From: Buchnera aphidicola (Pentalonia nigronervosa)
Lineage (GTDB): Bacteria > Pseudomonadota > Gammaproteobacteria > Enterobacterales > Enterobacteriaceae
DNA: 64,000 nucleotides
NCBI GenBank assembly: GCA_014622685.1
Contig: CP061275.1
Coordinates: 310,001-374,000 of the forward strand
Direction of reading: 5' to 3'
This document shows, piece by piece, positions 50,319 to 60,167 of this stretch. Each line of letters begins with the position of its first letter. Position 1 is the first letter of the stretch. The translations under genes and the position numbers were made by a program. The notes under the pieces were generated by a model. The model saw only the letters and a program-made list of their open reading frames with translations. It ran no database searches and was not told where the DNA came from.

Positions 50319-52312
50319 ACCAAACCTGCTTTTTTCATGTTTTTATAATGTTTATTTTCTATTCGTTTTATTTCTGAAATAGGAATAGTATATTCGTTTT
50401 CTTCAATAGTACTTTTAATAAAAACAGAAATAAAAATCAAAAATAATGAAAATAAACATAACCAATAAATACGCCATACTGCTGAAAAACTAAATATTAA
50501 TGAAAAAAAACCAATTATTATTCCTAAACTAGTATTTTTAGGCATATGAATTTCGTGATATTTAACGTTGTTAATTTTACGATGAATATTCTCTCGATGT
50601 TGATTTTGTTTTTTATACCAAAAATCATCTCGACTATTAACAACAGGAATGACAGCAAAATTATATAATGGAGCTGGTGATGAAACTGACCATTCTAAAG
50701 TCCGGCCATTCCATGGATCGCCCGTTAAATCTAAATTATCGCGACGATATTTTACTGACATAAGTAATTGTATTACTTGACATATTATTCCAATACTAAT
50801 TAAAATTACACCTATTCCAGAAACACATAGAAAAAAATGAAACTTTTCATCAATATTTTGACTTAAACGACGTGTCATTCCCATTAAACCTAAAAAATAC
50901 AAAGGGATAAACGCAGTAAAAAATCCCACAATCCAAAACCAAAAAGCGCGTTTTCCCCACAATTCGTTTAAAATAAATCCAAATAATTTCGGAAACCAAT
51001 AATTAATACCAGCAAAGCAACCAAAAATTACCCCACCAATAATTACGTTATGAAAATGTGCAACTAAAAACAAACTATTATGTAAAATAAAATCAACAGG
51101 AGGTACTGATAATAGTACACCAGTCATTCCACCAATAGAGAATGTTACCAAAAATCCTAACGTCCACAACATAGAAGAATGCATATATACACGACCTTGA
51201 TACATAGTAAACAACCAATTAAATATTTTTACCCCTGTTGGTATAGCAATAATCATGGTTGTAATACCAAAGATTGCATTTACATTTGCTCCAGCACCCA
51301 TAGTAAAAAAATGATGCAACCATACAATAAAAGATAAAACTGTAATAGATAACGTAGCCCATACTAGCGAATTATATCCAAATAAGCATTTTTTGGAAAA
51401 TGTAGCAACTATTTCTGAAAAAATCCCAAATGCCGGAAGAATTAAAATATATACTTCAGGATGACCCCAAATCCATATTAAATTAATATATAGCATTGCA
51501 TTTCCGCCTAAATCGTTAGTAAAAAAATGAAAATCACAATAACGATCTAACGTCAACAAAGCTAAAACAACAGTTAAAACAGGAAAAGAAATAACAATTA
51601 AAATATTAGTACAAAGAGCAGTCCAAGTAAAAATTGGCATTTTAAATAAACACATACCTGGTGCTCGCATTTTTAAAATTGTCACTAAAAAATTAATACC
51701 TGTAAATGTAGTACCAATGCCAGCAATTTGTAAACTCCATATCCAATAATCTACTCCTACACTTGGGCTCTGTTGAATATTTGATAATGGAGGATAAGAC
51801 AACCAACCTGTCTGTGCAAACTCACCTATACCTAATGACAAGGTAAGTAAAATTGCACTGCTAGCATTTAACCAAAAACTTAAATTGTTAAGGAAAGGAA
51901 AAGCAACATCACGAGACCCAATTTGTAAGGGAACAACTAAATTCATTAAACCAATCACCAAAGGCATAGCTACAAAAAAAATCATTATTACACCATGTGC
52001 TGTAAATATCTGATCATAATGATGCGATGGTAAAAAACCACTACTACCTGAAGATGAAATGGCTTGTTGCATCCGCATTAAAATAGCATCAGAAAAACCA
52101 CGAAATAGCATAATGAATGCAAGAATAATATACATAATAGATATTTTTTTGTGATCCACGGTTGTAAACCATTCTGACCAGATATACTGCCATTTTTTAT
52201 AATAAGTAACACCTAATATTATGCATATTAAAATAAAAACAATTGCACAACATGTAACCATAATAATTGGCTCATTATACGGAATAACATCCAATGTTAA
52301 TTTTCCAAACAT
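50315..52312 (-). CDS. cyoB: Cytochrome bo3 oxidase subunit I
   Basis: The catalytic subunit, holding low-spin heme b, high-spin heme o3 and CuB. The ligand histidines are in the expected places: HHYDQIFTAHGVIMIFF (low-spin heme), WIWGHPEVYILILPAFG (CuB histidine and the linked tyrosine), FIVWLHHFFTMG (two CuB histidines), and HFHNVIIGGV (high-spin and low-spin heme). The D-channel segment around FLNNLSFWLNASS is present. I chose ATG 52312 (MFGKLTLDVIPYNEP), which aligns with E. coli and has GGAG nine bases upstream; the earlier ATG at 52327 overlaps that ribosome-binding site. The 665 residues compare with 663. Confidence 0.97.
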   Translation of the reverse strand: MFGKLTLDVIPYNEPIIMVTCCAIVFILICIILGVTYYKKWQYIWSEWFTTVDHKKISIMYIILAFIMLFRGFSDAILMRMQQAISSSGSSGFLPSHHYDQIFTAHGVIMIFFVAMPLVIGLMNLVVPLQIGSRDVAFPFLNNLSFWLNASSAILLTLSLGIGEFAQTGWLSYPPLSNIQQSPSVGVDYWIWSLQIAGIGTTFTGINFLVTILKMRAPGMCLFKMPIFTWTALCTNILIVISFPVLTVVLALLTLDRYCDFHFFTNDLGGNAMLYINLIWIWGHPEVYILILPAFGIFSEIVATFSKKCLFGYNSLVWATLSITVLSFIVWLHHFFTMGAGANVNAIFGITTMIIAIPTGVKIFNWLFTMYQGRVYMHSSMLWTLGFLVTFSIGGMTGVLLSVPPVDFILHNSLFLVAHFHNVIIGGVIFGCFAGINYWFPKLFGFILNELWGKRAFWFWIVGFFTAFIPLYFLGLMGMTRRLSQNIDEKFHFFLCVSGIGVILISIGIICQVIQLLMSVKYRRDNLDLTGDPWNGRTLEWSVSSPAPLYNFAVIPVVNSRDDFWYKKQNQHRENIHRKINNVKYHEIHMPKNTSLGIIIGFFSLIFSFSAVWRIYWLCLFSLFLIFISVFIKSTIEENEYTIPISEIKRIENKHYKNMKKAGLV

Positions 52313-52340
52313 TGCATTTTTCTCCATTCACTATTTTTAA

Positions 52341-53234
52341 TCAATGTTGCTTAAAATAATTATTTTTATTTATAGAATAATTATTTACAAGACTACGATA
52401 AATAATTTGATTAAACAAACACACATTAACATTAGAAAAATATTCTATAGAAAAATTCTCATTTTTAATTAATACTTTATTCAATGCATCTCGCGTATTC
52501 AATTCATTAAACGAATTTTGTATATTTTTTATCCATTGACCAAATTCTGTATTTTTTGAAACAGACGTAACTTTAAATTTCATATTAGAAAATCCGGGAC
52601 CACTATAATTCGACGACATTCCTGTATATTTTCCTGGATAATTAGCGATTAAATTTAATTTTGTTTGCATCCCAGGCATAGCATATATTTGACTTCCAAG
52701 AAAGGGTATAAAAAAAGAATTCATTACAGTATCTGAAGTAATGCGAAAAATAACAGGTCTATTTACAGGAAACATAATTTCATTAATTGTAGCAATATGG
52801 TAATCTGGATAAATAAACAACCATCTCCAATTTAACGCAACAACATCTATTTTAACAGGATCGTAATAAGAAGAAATAGGTTTTTTAGGTTCTAATTCAT
52901 GACTATAATACCATGATAAAAACGCTAAACAAGAAATTATTAAAATTGGCATTGTCCATATTGCTATTTCAATTTTATATGAATGAGACCAATTTGGTCT
53001 ATAAATTTGATTCACATTAGATTGATGATATCTATATGCAAAATATATCGTCATAAAAATTACAGGAACAATAATAAATAGCATCATAACAAAAGATATT
53101 AAAATTAAACGATGTTCTTTAGTAGCAATACTCCCATAAGAATGTAACAAAAAATTGTCACAACCATGTAAAGAACATACTATAATCATCAATAAAAACA
53201 TTTTTACCAAATTTTTGTAGTTAATATATATCAT
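52341..53234 (-). CDS. cyoA: Cytochrome bo3 oxidase subunit II (lipoprotein)
   Basis: The quinol-oxidase subunit II with an N-terminal lipobox, two membrane helices and a periplasmic cupredoxin-like domain that lacks the CuA ligands. The signal ends LLMIIVCSLHGC, so the cysteine should be lipidated by Lgt, whose gene is frameshifted in this window. Helices follow at about residues 40-65 and 85-108, then WRWLFIYPDYHIATINEIMFP, SFFIPFLGSQIYAMPGMQTKL and YSGPGFSNMKFK. ATG 53234 is preferred to the in-frame TTG at 53246 because TGAGG lies six bases before it. The 297 residues compare with 315. It heads the cyoABCDE operon. Confidence 0.95.
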   Translation of the reverse strand: MIYINYKNLVKMFLLMIIVCSLHGCDNFLLHSYGSIATKEHRLILISFVMMLFIIVPVIFMTIYFAYRYHQSNVNQIYRPNWSHSYKIEIAIWTMPILIISCLAFLSWYYSHELEPKKPISSYYDPVKIDVVALNWRWLFIYPDYHIATINEIMFPVNRPVIFRITSDTVMNSFFIPFLGSQIYAMPGMQTKLNLIANYPGKYTGMSSNYSGPGFSNMKFKVTSVSKNTEFGQWIKNIQNSFNELNTRDALNKVLIKNENFSIEYFSNVNVCLFNQIIYRSLVNNYSINKNNYFKQH

Positions 53235-53547
53235 TACTAACCTCAAAAAATATAATATTTATTTTTAAACATATATGTTGTATTTTCTTAAATTTTTTAA
53301 ATGTTATTTAAATATTATTAAAAATGTATAAAATTTATTTTATATCAACAACGTGACATCAGTAAAAAATAAAAAATTTTATTTTTATATCAAAAACAAT
53401 AAAAATGTGAAAGAATTGAATTATTTTTAAAAAATTGATAAAATTTAAAATAAAAATACTATTTTAAAAATATATTGTATTAAAATAATTATTTTTTAAA
53501 AAACATTTTGAAAATTAAAAAATATAAAATGAGATTAAATAAAACTA
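53235..53547. other. Divergent intergenic region cyoA/bolA
   Basis: About 310 bp, very A+T rich. It must hold the cyo operon promoter and the bolA promoter. I see no confident -35/-10 pair and no remnant of the ampG and yajG genes that lie here in E. coli. Confidence 0.5.
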
Positions 53548-53862
53548 ATGATCTTAAAAAAGATACACAACAGCTTAAGAATGAACATCAAAACTGATAT
53601 TTTAAAAATTTATGATCATAGCATATTTCATAATCGTTTGAAAAACAATCTTACACATTTAAAAATCGTTATTGTAAGTGATGATTTTAAAAATCATAGT
53701 ATCATCAATAGACATCGTATGATATTTAAAATATTAGACCAATATGTCGAAAAAAAAATATATTCCATAACATTGTATACTTACACTTGTTTTGAATGGC
53801 AGAACAAAAAAAATGATGCAAAAGATATTTCTTTATGTTTCAAAAAAAATAATATTTTATAA
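53548..53862 (+). CDS. bolA: BolA family protein
   Basis: A small KH-like alpha/beta protein; BolA works with monothiol glutaredoxins in Fe-S trafficking and affects cell morphology. The signature is HLKIVIVSDDFKN followed by IINRHRMIFKILD (compare E. coli HFKVVLVSDRF...LNRHRMIYSTL), with the conserved histidine of RHR. The 104 residues match E. coli (105). It sits between cyoA and tig, as in E. coli. Confidence 0.93.
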   Translation: MILKKIHNSLRMNIKTDILKIYDHSIFHNRLKNNLTHLKIVIVSDDFKNHSIINRHRMIFKILDQYVEKKIYSITLYTYTCFEWQNKKNDAKDISLCFKKNNIL

Positions 53863-54103
53863 AAAAATGTAAAAAATACATCTAATATTATTTTTTATAT
53901 ACAAGTATTTGAATATATATAATAATCAGATTTAAAGAAAATAAAATATAAAAAAACACTTAATAATTTTCGCAATAAATTTTACGAATTTATACAAAAA
54001 ATTTTTCGATAAAAATTAATAAACAGCATCTCTATTCCTAATAACGTTCAACATGTATCGCATCTAAAAATACGCTGATAATAGTAATCATTGAGGTCAT
54101 AAG

Positions 54104-55414
54104 ATGAAATTTTTTATGGAAAAAAATCAAGATGCCAATCACTGTGTTACAATTAACATTCCAAAAACTAAAATCAATAGCATTATTATTAAAAAATTAG
54201 TACAAATTGGTAAAAAAATAAATGTTAATGGTTTTAGAAAAGGCAGAGTACCAATTAATATTATCCAAGAAAAATATGGAAGTACCATTTATTATGATGT
54301 ATTCCAAAAACTAATGCAAAAATTTTTTTATAAATTTACTAAAAAACAAAATATAAAAATTATAGGGAATCCAAAATATCGCATAAATAAAAAACAAAAT
54401 GATAATACTGATTTTACGTATTCTGTTTTTTATGAAATTTACCCTAATTTTAGTATGAAAAGTTTAAAAGATATAAACGTTGTACAAATTATAACAAAAA
54501 TTACACATAATGATATTCAAAACATTATCACAAAAAAACAAGAAAAAACAAAAAATTGGATCCAAGTTAACAGATTAATAAAAAATAATGATCGTGTGAC
54601 AATTAATTACAATCTCTATGAAAAATATAAAAAAATTGAACAGTTTGAATCGAAAAACTTTACATTTATTGTATCTAAAAATATTTTTTTACCCCAATTA
54701 GAACAAATAGTTATTAATCGTTTTGTTAATGATATTGTTTTTTTTAAAATTAACTTTCATCAATTTCACCCAGAAACAACACTAAAAAATAAAGATATAA
54801 CATTTAAAATTAAAATCATAAAAGTCGAAAAAGAACAAGATAACAACGTAGAAAACTTTTTAAAAGATAATATTACTCAATCATGCTATGAAAACGAAAC
54901 AAATATTCTTGAAAAACATGTTAAAAAAATAACAACACAACATCTAAAAAACCAAATTATACAAAAAATAATACAAAACAATCCTATATTAATACCACCT
55001 GTTTTACTTCAAGAAGAGATTCAAGATTTATATAACAAAAAAAAAGAACAATATCATAAAAATCAACACAATGTACTAGAGAAAAAATATCATGAAAACA
55101 TCTTACTAAAAGCTAAAAACCGATTACATATTCAAATTATTCTTGAAAATATTATTACAAAAAATAATCTCCATCCAGATGAAAATATAATTCAATCTTT
55201 AATTAAAAAAATATCTTTAAATTATAAAATACCATCAAAAATTATTAATTTATATAATAAGAATGAGATTCTAAGAAATACAATAAAAGATTTGGCCTTA
55301 GAAATACAAGTTATGCATTTCTTGAAAAAAAATATCAATATAAAAAAACAATATTGGAATTTTGATAAATTTATAAATCATAACTGGAAAAATGAAGAAA
55401 GATTATTTATATAA
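54104..55414 (+). CDS. tig: Trigger factor
   Basis: A ribosome-bound chaperone and prolyl isomerase that meets nascent chains at the exit tunnel. The ribosome-binding loop G-F-R-K-G-x-V-P is present as GFRKGRVPINIIQEKYG at about residues 45-61, with the tail domain before it, the FKBP-like domain at about 150-245 (NDRVTINYNLYE), and the helical arms to the C-terminus. Identity is low outside the first domain. The 436 residues compare with 432 in E. coli. A good ribosome-binding site, GAGGT, lies six bases before ATG. It leads the block tig-clpP-clpX-lon in E. coli order. Confidence 0.93.
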   Translation: MKFFMEKNQDANHCVTINIPKTKINSIIIKKLVQIGKKINVNGFRKGRVPINIIQEKYGSTIYYDVFQKLMQKFFYKFTKKQNIKIIGNPKYRINKKQNDNTDFTYSVFYEIYPNFSMKSLKDINVVQIITKITHNDIQNIITKKQEKTKNWIQVNRLIKNNDRVTINYNLYEKYKKIEQFESKNFTFIVSKNIFLPQLEQIVINRFVNDIVFFKINFHQFHPETTLKNKDITFKIKIIKVEKEQDNNVENFLKDNITQSCYENETNILEKHVKKITTQHLKNQIIQKIIQNNPILIPPVLLQEEIQDLYNKKKEQYHKNQHNVLEKKYHENILLKAKNRLHIQIILENIITKNNLHPDENIIQSLIKKISLNYKIPSKIINLYNKNEILRNTIKDLALEIQVMHFLKKNINIKKQYWNFDKFINHNWKNEERLFI

Positions 55415-55547
55415 TGTTATGAAAAACAACCATCTTTTGCATTTTAATCGTTTTAATCTACAAGTTCTTAATTTATAATTAAAATGATCATATAAATTTA
55501 AAAAAATATTTTATATTTACATATTTTAAAACGATTGGGAATGAAAC

Positions 55548-56165
55548 ATGTTATATAAAAACAACAATCAAACATTTTTAAACTCAACATTTATACCAAT
55601 GGTAATTGAACAACATTCACGAGGAGAACGTGCATATGACATATATTCAAGATTACTAAAGGAACGGATAATTTTTATAACAGGTGTAATTGAAGACAAC
55701 ATGACTCACAGTATAGTAGCACAACTACTATTTTTAGAATCTGAAAATCCAGAAAAAGATATATTTTTATATATCAATTCACCTGGAGGAATAATTACAT
55801 CTGGAATGTCTATTTATGATACGATGCAATTTATCAAACCAGATATTAATACTATTTGCATAGGACAGGCATGCTCTATGGCATCATTTTTATTAACATC
55901 AGGAAAAAAAGGAAAAAGATATTGTCTCCCTAACGCAAAAATCATGATTCATCAACCGTTAGGCGGAGTTCAAGGTCAAGCATCAGACATTGCTATTCAT
56001 ACAAATGAAATCATGAAAATGAAAAAAAAATTAAATGAATTATTATCTTTTCATACTGGACAATCTGTAAAAAAAATACAAAAAGATACAGAACGTGATT
56101 ATTTTTTATCAGCAGAAGAATCTATTAAATACGGATTAATTGATTGCATTTTAACTACACGCTAA
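55548..56165 (+). CDS. clpP: ClpP protease subunit
   Basis: The serine peptidase of the ClpXP and ClpAP machines; it forms a double heptameric ring. The triad is S110 in GQACSMASFLL, H135 in MIHQPLGGVQGQA and D184 in TERDYFLSAEE. The N-terminal segment TFIPMVIEQHSRGERAYDIYSRLL is close to E. coli after the processed leader. The 205 residues compare with 207. clpX follows 69 bp downstream on the same strand. Confidence 0.97.
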   Translation: MLYKNNNQTFLNSTFIPMVIEQHSRGERAYDIYSRLLKERIIFITGVIEDNMTHSIVAQLLFLESENPEKDIFLYINSPGGIITSGMSIYDTMQFIKPDINTICIGQACSMASFLLTSGKKGKRYCLPNAKIMIHQPLGGVQGQASDIAIHTNEIMKMKKKLNELLSFHTGQSVKKIQKDTERDYFLSAEESIKYGLIDCILTTR

Positions 56166-56234
56166 TAGAAAAAGTCAAACACATAAATATTTTATAAAAT
56201 ATTTAAGTTTTAAAACATAAAAGAGAAGTGCAAT

Positions 56235-57521
56235 ATGACGGATAAAAATAAAAATGATGCTAAAAAATCACTGTATTGTTCTTTTTGCGGAAAAGATCAA
56301 AAAGAAGTACAAAAATTAATAGCAGGTCCAGCAGTATATATATGCGACGAATGTATACGACTATGTAATGAAATTATTGTTGAAGAAACAAAGAAAAATA
56401 CAACTAAAGAAAAACAAAACAACATAAATCATTTGCCAAAACCACACGAAATAAAACAACATCTTGATAATTACGTTATCGGACACGAACAAACAAAAAA
56501 AGTTTTATCTGTAGCAGTATATAATCACTATAAACGTCTTCGTAATATTCTCGAAAATGTAAATAATGTAGAATTAGGAAAAAGTAATATTTTATTAATT
56601 GGACCCACTGGTAGCGGAAAAACATTATTAGCTGAAACACTTGCTAAACTATTAAATGTACCATTTGTTATTGCAGATGCAACAACACTTACTGAAGCAG
56701 GATATGTAGGTGAAGATGTTGAGAATATTATACAAAAATTATTACAAAAATGTAAGTATAATGTAAAACAGGCAGAACTAGGCATAGTGTACATAGATGA
56801 AATAGATAAAATCGCGAGAAAAGCAGATAATCCGTCAATTACTAGAGATGTTTCTGGAGAAGGTGTACAACAAGCTTTATTAAAACTTATAGAAGGAACA
56901 TTAGCATCTGTTCCTCCACAAGGCGGACGTAAACATCCACAGCAAGAATGTTTTCAAGTCGATACATCGAATATTTTATTTATTTGTGCAGGATCTTTTT
57001 CAGGATTATCAAAAATTATTTCTAAACGCATTAACACTAATGTAGGAATAGGATTTAACTCAACAATTAAAACAAAAAAAAATAAAATGTCAAAAAATGC
57101 CTTATTAGAAAAAATACAGCCAACCGATTTAATCAAATTTGGACTTATACCAGAATTCATTAGTCGTTTGCCAATTATTACCACATTAAACGAACTTACT
57201 GAAGATGCATTAGTAAAAATATTATGTCAACCAAAAAATGCGCTGATCAAACAATACCAAACATTATTTAATCTTGAAAAAGTAGAATTAGAATTTAATA
57301 CACAATCTATTATTGCCATTGCAAAAAAAGCGATAGATAGAAAAATCGGAGCTAGAGGCTTACGATCTATTATTGAAAATATTTTACTAGATACAATGTA
57401 CAATCTGCCATCCATGGTTAACATAGAAAAAGTATTTGTTAACGAATTAGTTGTCAATTCGCATTCACTACCAAAAATAATATACGGAAAAAGCAACTCA
57501 AAAACAGCATCAGGAAAATAA
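56235..57521 (+). CDS. clpX: ClpX ATPase
   Basis: The AAA+ unfoldase that feeds substrates to ClpP. The N-terminal zinc-binding domain has C15-x2-C18 and C37-x2-C40 in CSFCGKDQKEVQKLIAGP and ICDEC. The AAA+ module follows with Walker A GPTGSGKTLLAETLAK and Walker B IVYIDEIDKIAR; the pore loop is GYVGEDVE. The ClpP-docking tripeptide loop is I-G-F in NVGIGFNSTI. The 428 residues compare with 424. A heat-shock-type promoter for lon lies just after the stop. Confidence 0.97.
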   Translation: MTDKNKNDAKKSLYCSFCGKDQKEVQKLIAGPAVYICDECIRLCNEIIVEETKKNTTKEKQNNINHLPKPHEIKQHLDNYVIGHEQTKKVLSVAVYNHYKRLRNILENVNNVELGKSNILLIGPTGSGKTLLAETLAKLLNVPFVIADATTLTEAGYVGEDVENIIQKLLQKCKYNVKQAELGIVYIDEIDKIARKADNPSITRDVSGEGVQQALLKLIEGTLASVPPQGGRKHPQQECFQVDTSNILFICAGSFSGLSKIISKRINTNVGIGFNSTIKTKKNKMSKNALLEKIQPTDLIKFGLIPEFISRLPIITTLNELTEDALVKILCQPKNALIKQYQTLFNLEKVELEFNTQSIIAIAKKAIDRKIGARGLRSIIENILLDTMYNLPSMVNIEKVFVNELVVNSHSLPKIIYGKSNSKTASGK

Positions 57522-57585
57522 AATAACAACTGATGATCTAAAAAAAATAAAAGTTTTTTCTCTTTTATTTTATCAAATACTTAAC

Positions 57586-57615
57586 CTTGAATGTCGACCA
57601 AAATATCCCGATATA
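57586..57615 (+). promoter_or_regulatory. Sigma-32 (heat-shock) type promoter of lon
   Basis: The -35 element CTTGAA (57586-57591) and the -10 element CCCGATATA (57607-57615) are 15 bases apart, within the sigma-32 range, and differ from the consensus (CTTGAA, CCCCATnTA) by one base. The stretch CTTGAATGTCGACC resembles the E. coli lon promoter (GTTGAATGTGGGGG then CCCCATAT). It lies about 90 bases before the lon start, so the heat-shock control of Lon appears to be kept. Confidence 0.85.
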
Positions 57616-57704
57616 TTAAATAATTATAGGTTTAACCGCACAACTTTATTAAATCTTTTAATTTTCAAGTACATAGCGGAAATTTAACTAAAAGAGAGAG
57701 CTCT

Positions 57705-60041
57705 ATGAATTCTGAGCGTTCTGAACGCATTAAAATTCCTGTTTTACCATTACGAGATGTAGTTATATATCCTCATATGGTAATTCCATTATTTATAGGA
57801 CGTAAAAACTCAATTAAATGTATTGAATCCGCCATGAATAATGATAAAAAAATCATGTTAATTGCGCAAAAAGAAGCATCCCAAGATGAACCTACAGTAA
57901 ACGACCTATTCAAAATAGGAACTATTAGCTCAATTTTACAAATGTTAAAGTTACCAGATGGTACTATGAAAGTACTTGTCGAAGGATTACAACGTGCTTG
58001 CATAAAAAATCTAATTGATGATGGACAATATTTTCTTGCAGAAGCAGAATTAATTATGCCAGAAAAAACTTTAAACAAAGAACAAAAAGTATTAGTACGA
58101 ACGACTGTTCATCAATTTGAATCTTATGTTAAACTCAATAAAAAAATTCCACCAGAAATATTAAATGTTCTTAATAACATTACAAATTCAGAAAAACTTG
58201 CAGATACTATTGCTGCTCATATGCCATTAAAATTACATGATAAACAAACAATTTTAGAGTTAAACAATATTAATAAAAGATTGGAATTTTTAATGGCTAT
58301 TATGGAAACTGAAATTGATTTACTACAAGTAGAAAAAAGAATTAGAAATCGCGTAAAACAACAAATGGAAAAAAGTCAAAGAGAATATTATTTAAATGAA
58401 CAAATTAAAGCTATACAAAAAGAACTAGGTGATATGGATGAAATTCCTGATGAAAATAAAATTTTACAGAAAAAAATAAAATCTATTAAAATGCCTAAAG
58501 AAGCAAGAGAAAAAACCATATCCGAACTACAAAAACTCAAGATGATGTCACCTATGTCTGCAGAAGCAACTGTAGTGCGAAGTTATATTGATTGGATGAT
58601 ACAAGTTCCATGGAACATGCGAACAAGAATAAAAAAAGATATTCGAGAAGCTAAGAAAATACTTGACATCGATCATTTTGGACTTGAAAACGTCAAAGAT
58701 AGAATATTAGAATATTTAGCAGTTCAAAGTCGCGCAAAAAAAGTCAACGGTCCTATTTTATGTTTAGTTGGACCACCAGGAGTTGGAAAAACGTCACTAG
58801 GAAAATCTATTGCAAAATCCACTGGTCGAAAATATGTAAGAATGGCTTTAGGAGGTATAAGAGATGAAGCAGAAATTAGAGGTCACCGTCGAACATATAT
58901 CGGTTCTATGCCAGGAAAAATAATTCAAAAAATCGCCAAAGCAAAAGTTAAAAATCCTTTATTTTTATTAGATGAAATTGATAAAATGTCTTGTGATATA
59001 AGAGTTGATCCTGCTTCGGCTTTATTAGAGGTTTTAGATCCTGAGCAAAACATCAATTTCAATGATCATTACTTAGAGGTAGATTATGATCTTTCAGATG
59101 TAATGTTTGTAGCAACATCTAATTCTATGAATATACCATCAGCATTATTAGATCGTATGGAATTAATTCAATTGTCTGGTTATACTGAACATGAAAAATT
59201 AAATATAGCAAAAAAATATTTATATCCGAAACAAATTAAAAAAAACGCCTTGAAGAAAAATGAATTAAATATTACTGATTGCGCTATAATTGACATCATT
59301 CATTATTATACTCGTGAAGCAGGTGTACGTAATTTAGATCGTGAAATTGCTAAAATATGCCGTAAAATAGTAAAAAAACTACTGTTAAAAAAAAATCTAA
59401 AAAAAATTGAAGTAAATAAAAAAAATTTAAAAACATTTTTAGGAATTCGGCGTTTTGATTACGACATTGCCAATAAGGATAAAAAAATTGGCCAAGTAAC
59501 AGGATTAGCATGGACTGAGGTCGGCGGAGAATTACTTACTATTGAAACAGTATGTGTTACAGGAAAAGGTAAATTAACTTATACTGGCTCTTTAGGTGAA
59601 ACAATGCAAGAATCTATTCAAACAGCACTAACTGTCGTTCGATCTTATGCCGAAAAATTAGGAATTAAAAAAAATTTTCATGAAAAATATGATATTCATG
59701 TTCATGTTCCTGATGGTGCTACACCAAAAGATGGACCAAGCGCTGGAATAGCAATGTGTACAGCTATAGTTTCTTCTTTAACCAAGAATCCTATTCATTC
59801 AAATATTGCAATGACGGGAGAAATTACATTACGAGGAACAGTGTTACCTGTAGGAGGGATCAAGGAGAAATTATTAGCTGCGCATCGTGGAAATATAAAA
59901 AAAGTATTGATACCATATAAAAATCAAAGATATTTAGAAGAAATACCAAAAAATATTATCGAAGGATTGTTAATATATCCCGTAAAACATATTCAGGAAG
60001 TACTAAAATTAGCACTGGATAATACACCATACAAAATCTAA
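57705..60041 (+). CDS. lon: ATP-dependent protease Lon
   Basis: A hexameric AAA+ serine protease that degrades damaged proteins. The N-terminal substrate-binding domain (about residues 1-305, IPVLPLRDVVIYPHMVIPLF) is followed by the AAA+ module with Walker A GPPGVGKTSL and Walker B FLLDEIDKMS, then the protease domain with the Ser-Lys dyad: S679 in PKDGPSAGIAM and K722 in GGIKEKLLAAHRG, the same numbering as in E. coli. The 778 residues compare with 784. The leader carries the sigma-32-type promoter and a GAGAG purine stretch before ATG. Confidence 0.97.
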   Translation: MNSERSERIKIPVLPLRDVVIYPHMVIPLFIGRKNSIKCIESAMNNDKKIMLIAQKEASQDEPTVNDLFKIGTISSILQMLKLPDGTMKVLVEGLQRACIKNLIDDGQYFLAEAELIMPEKTLNKEQKVLVRTTVHQFESYVKLNKKIPPEILNVLNNITNSEKLADTIAAHMPLKLHDKQTILELNNINKRLEFLMAIMETEIDLLQVEKRIRNRVKQQMEKSQREYYLNEQIKAIQKELGDMDEIPDENKILQKKIKSIKMPKEAREKTISELQKLKMMSPMSAEATVVRSYIDWMIQVPWNMRTRIKKDIREAKKILDIDHFGLENVKDRILEYLAVQSRAKKVNGPILCLVGPPGVGKTSLGKSIAKSTGRKYVRMALGGIRDEAEIRGHRRTYIGSMPGKIIQKIAKAKVKNPLFLLDEIDKMSCDIRVDPASALLEVLDPEQNINFNDHYLEVDYDLSDVMFVATSNSMNIPSALLDRMELIQLSGYTEHEKLNIAKKYLYPKQIKKNALKKNELNITDCAIIDIIHYYTREAGVRNLDREIAKICRKIVKKLLLKKNLKKIEVNKKNLKTFLGIRRFDYDIANKDKKIGQVTGLAWTEVGGELLTIETVCVTGKGKLTYTGSLGETMQESIQTALTVVRSYAEKLGIKKNFHEKYDIHVHVPDGATPKDGPSAGIAMCTAIVSSLTKNPIHSNIAMTGEITLRGTVLPVGGIKEKLLAAHRGNIKKVLIPYKNQRYLEEIPKNIIEGLLIYPVKHIQEVLKLALDNTPYKI

Positions 60042-60072
60042 AAATTAAAAAAAATAATTCAATTTATAAGTT

Positions 60073-60098
60073 GGCTGACAAAAAATCGTCAGCCTTTA
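60073..60098 (+). terminator. Terminator between lon and ppiD
   Basis: GGCTGAC (60073-60079) pairs perfectly with GTCAGCC (60088-60094) around an eight-base loop, followed by TTTATGTTTT. Five of seven pairs are G:C, unusual in this genome, and a T-rich tail follows. It lies 32 bases after the lon stop, in the 126-bp space where E. coli has hupB. Confidence 0.8.
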
Positions 60099-60167
60099 TG
60101 TTTTAAAAATATCTACAATATTTCATGCATGTCTTAAAAATTTAAAAATCTGGGATTTTTCCGCATT

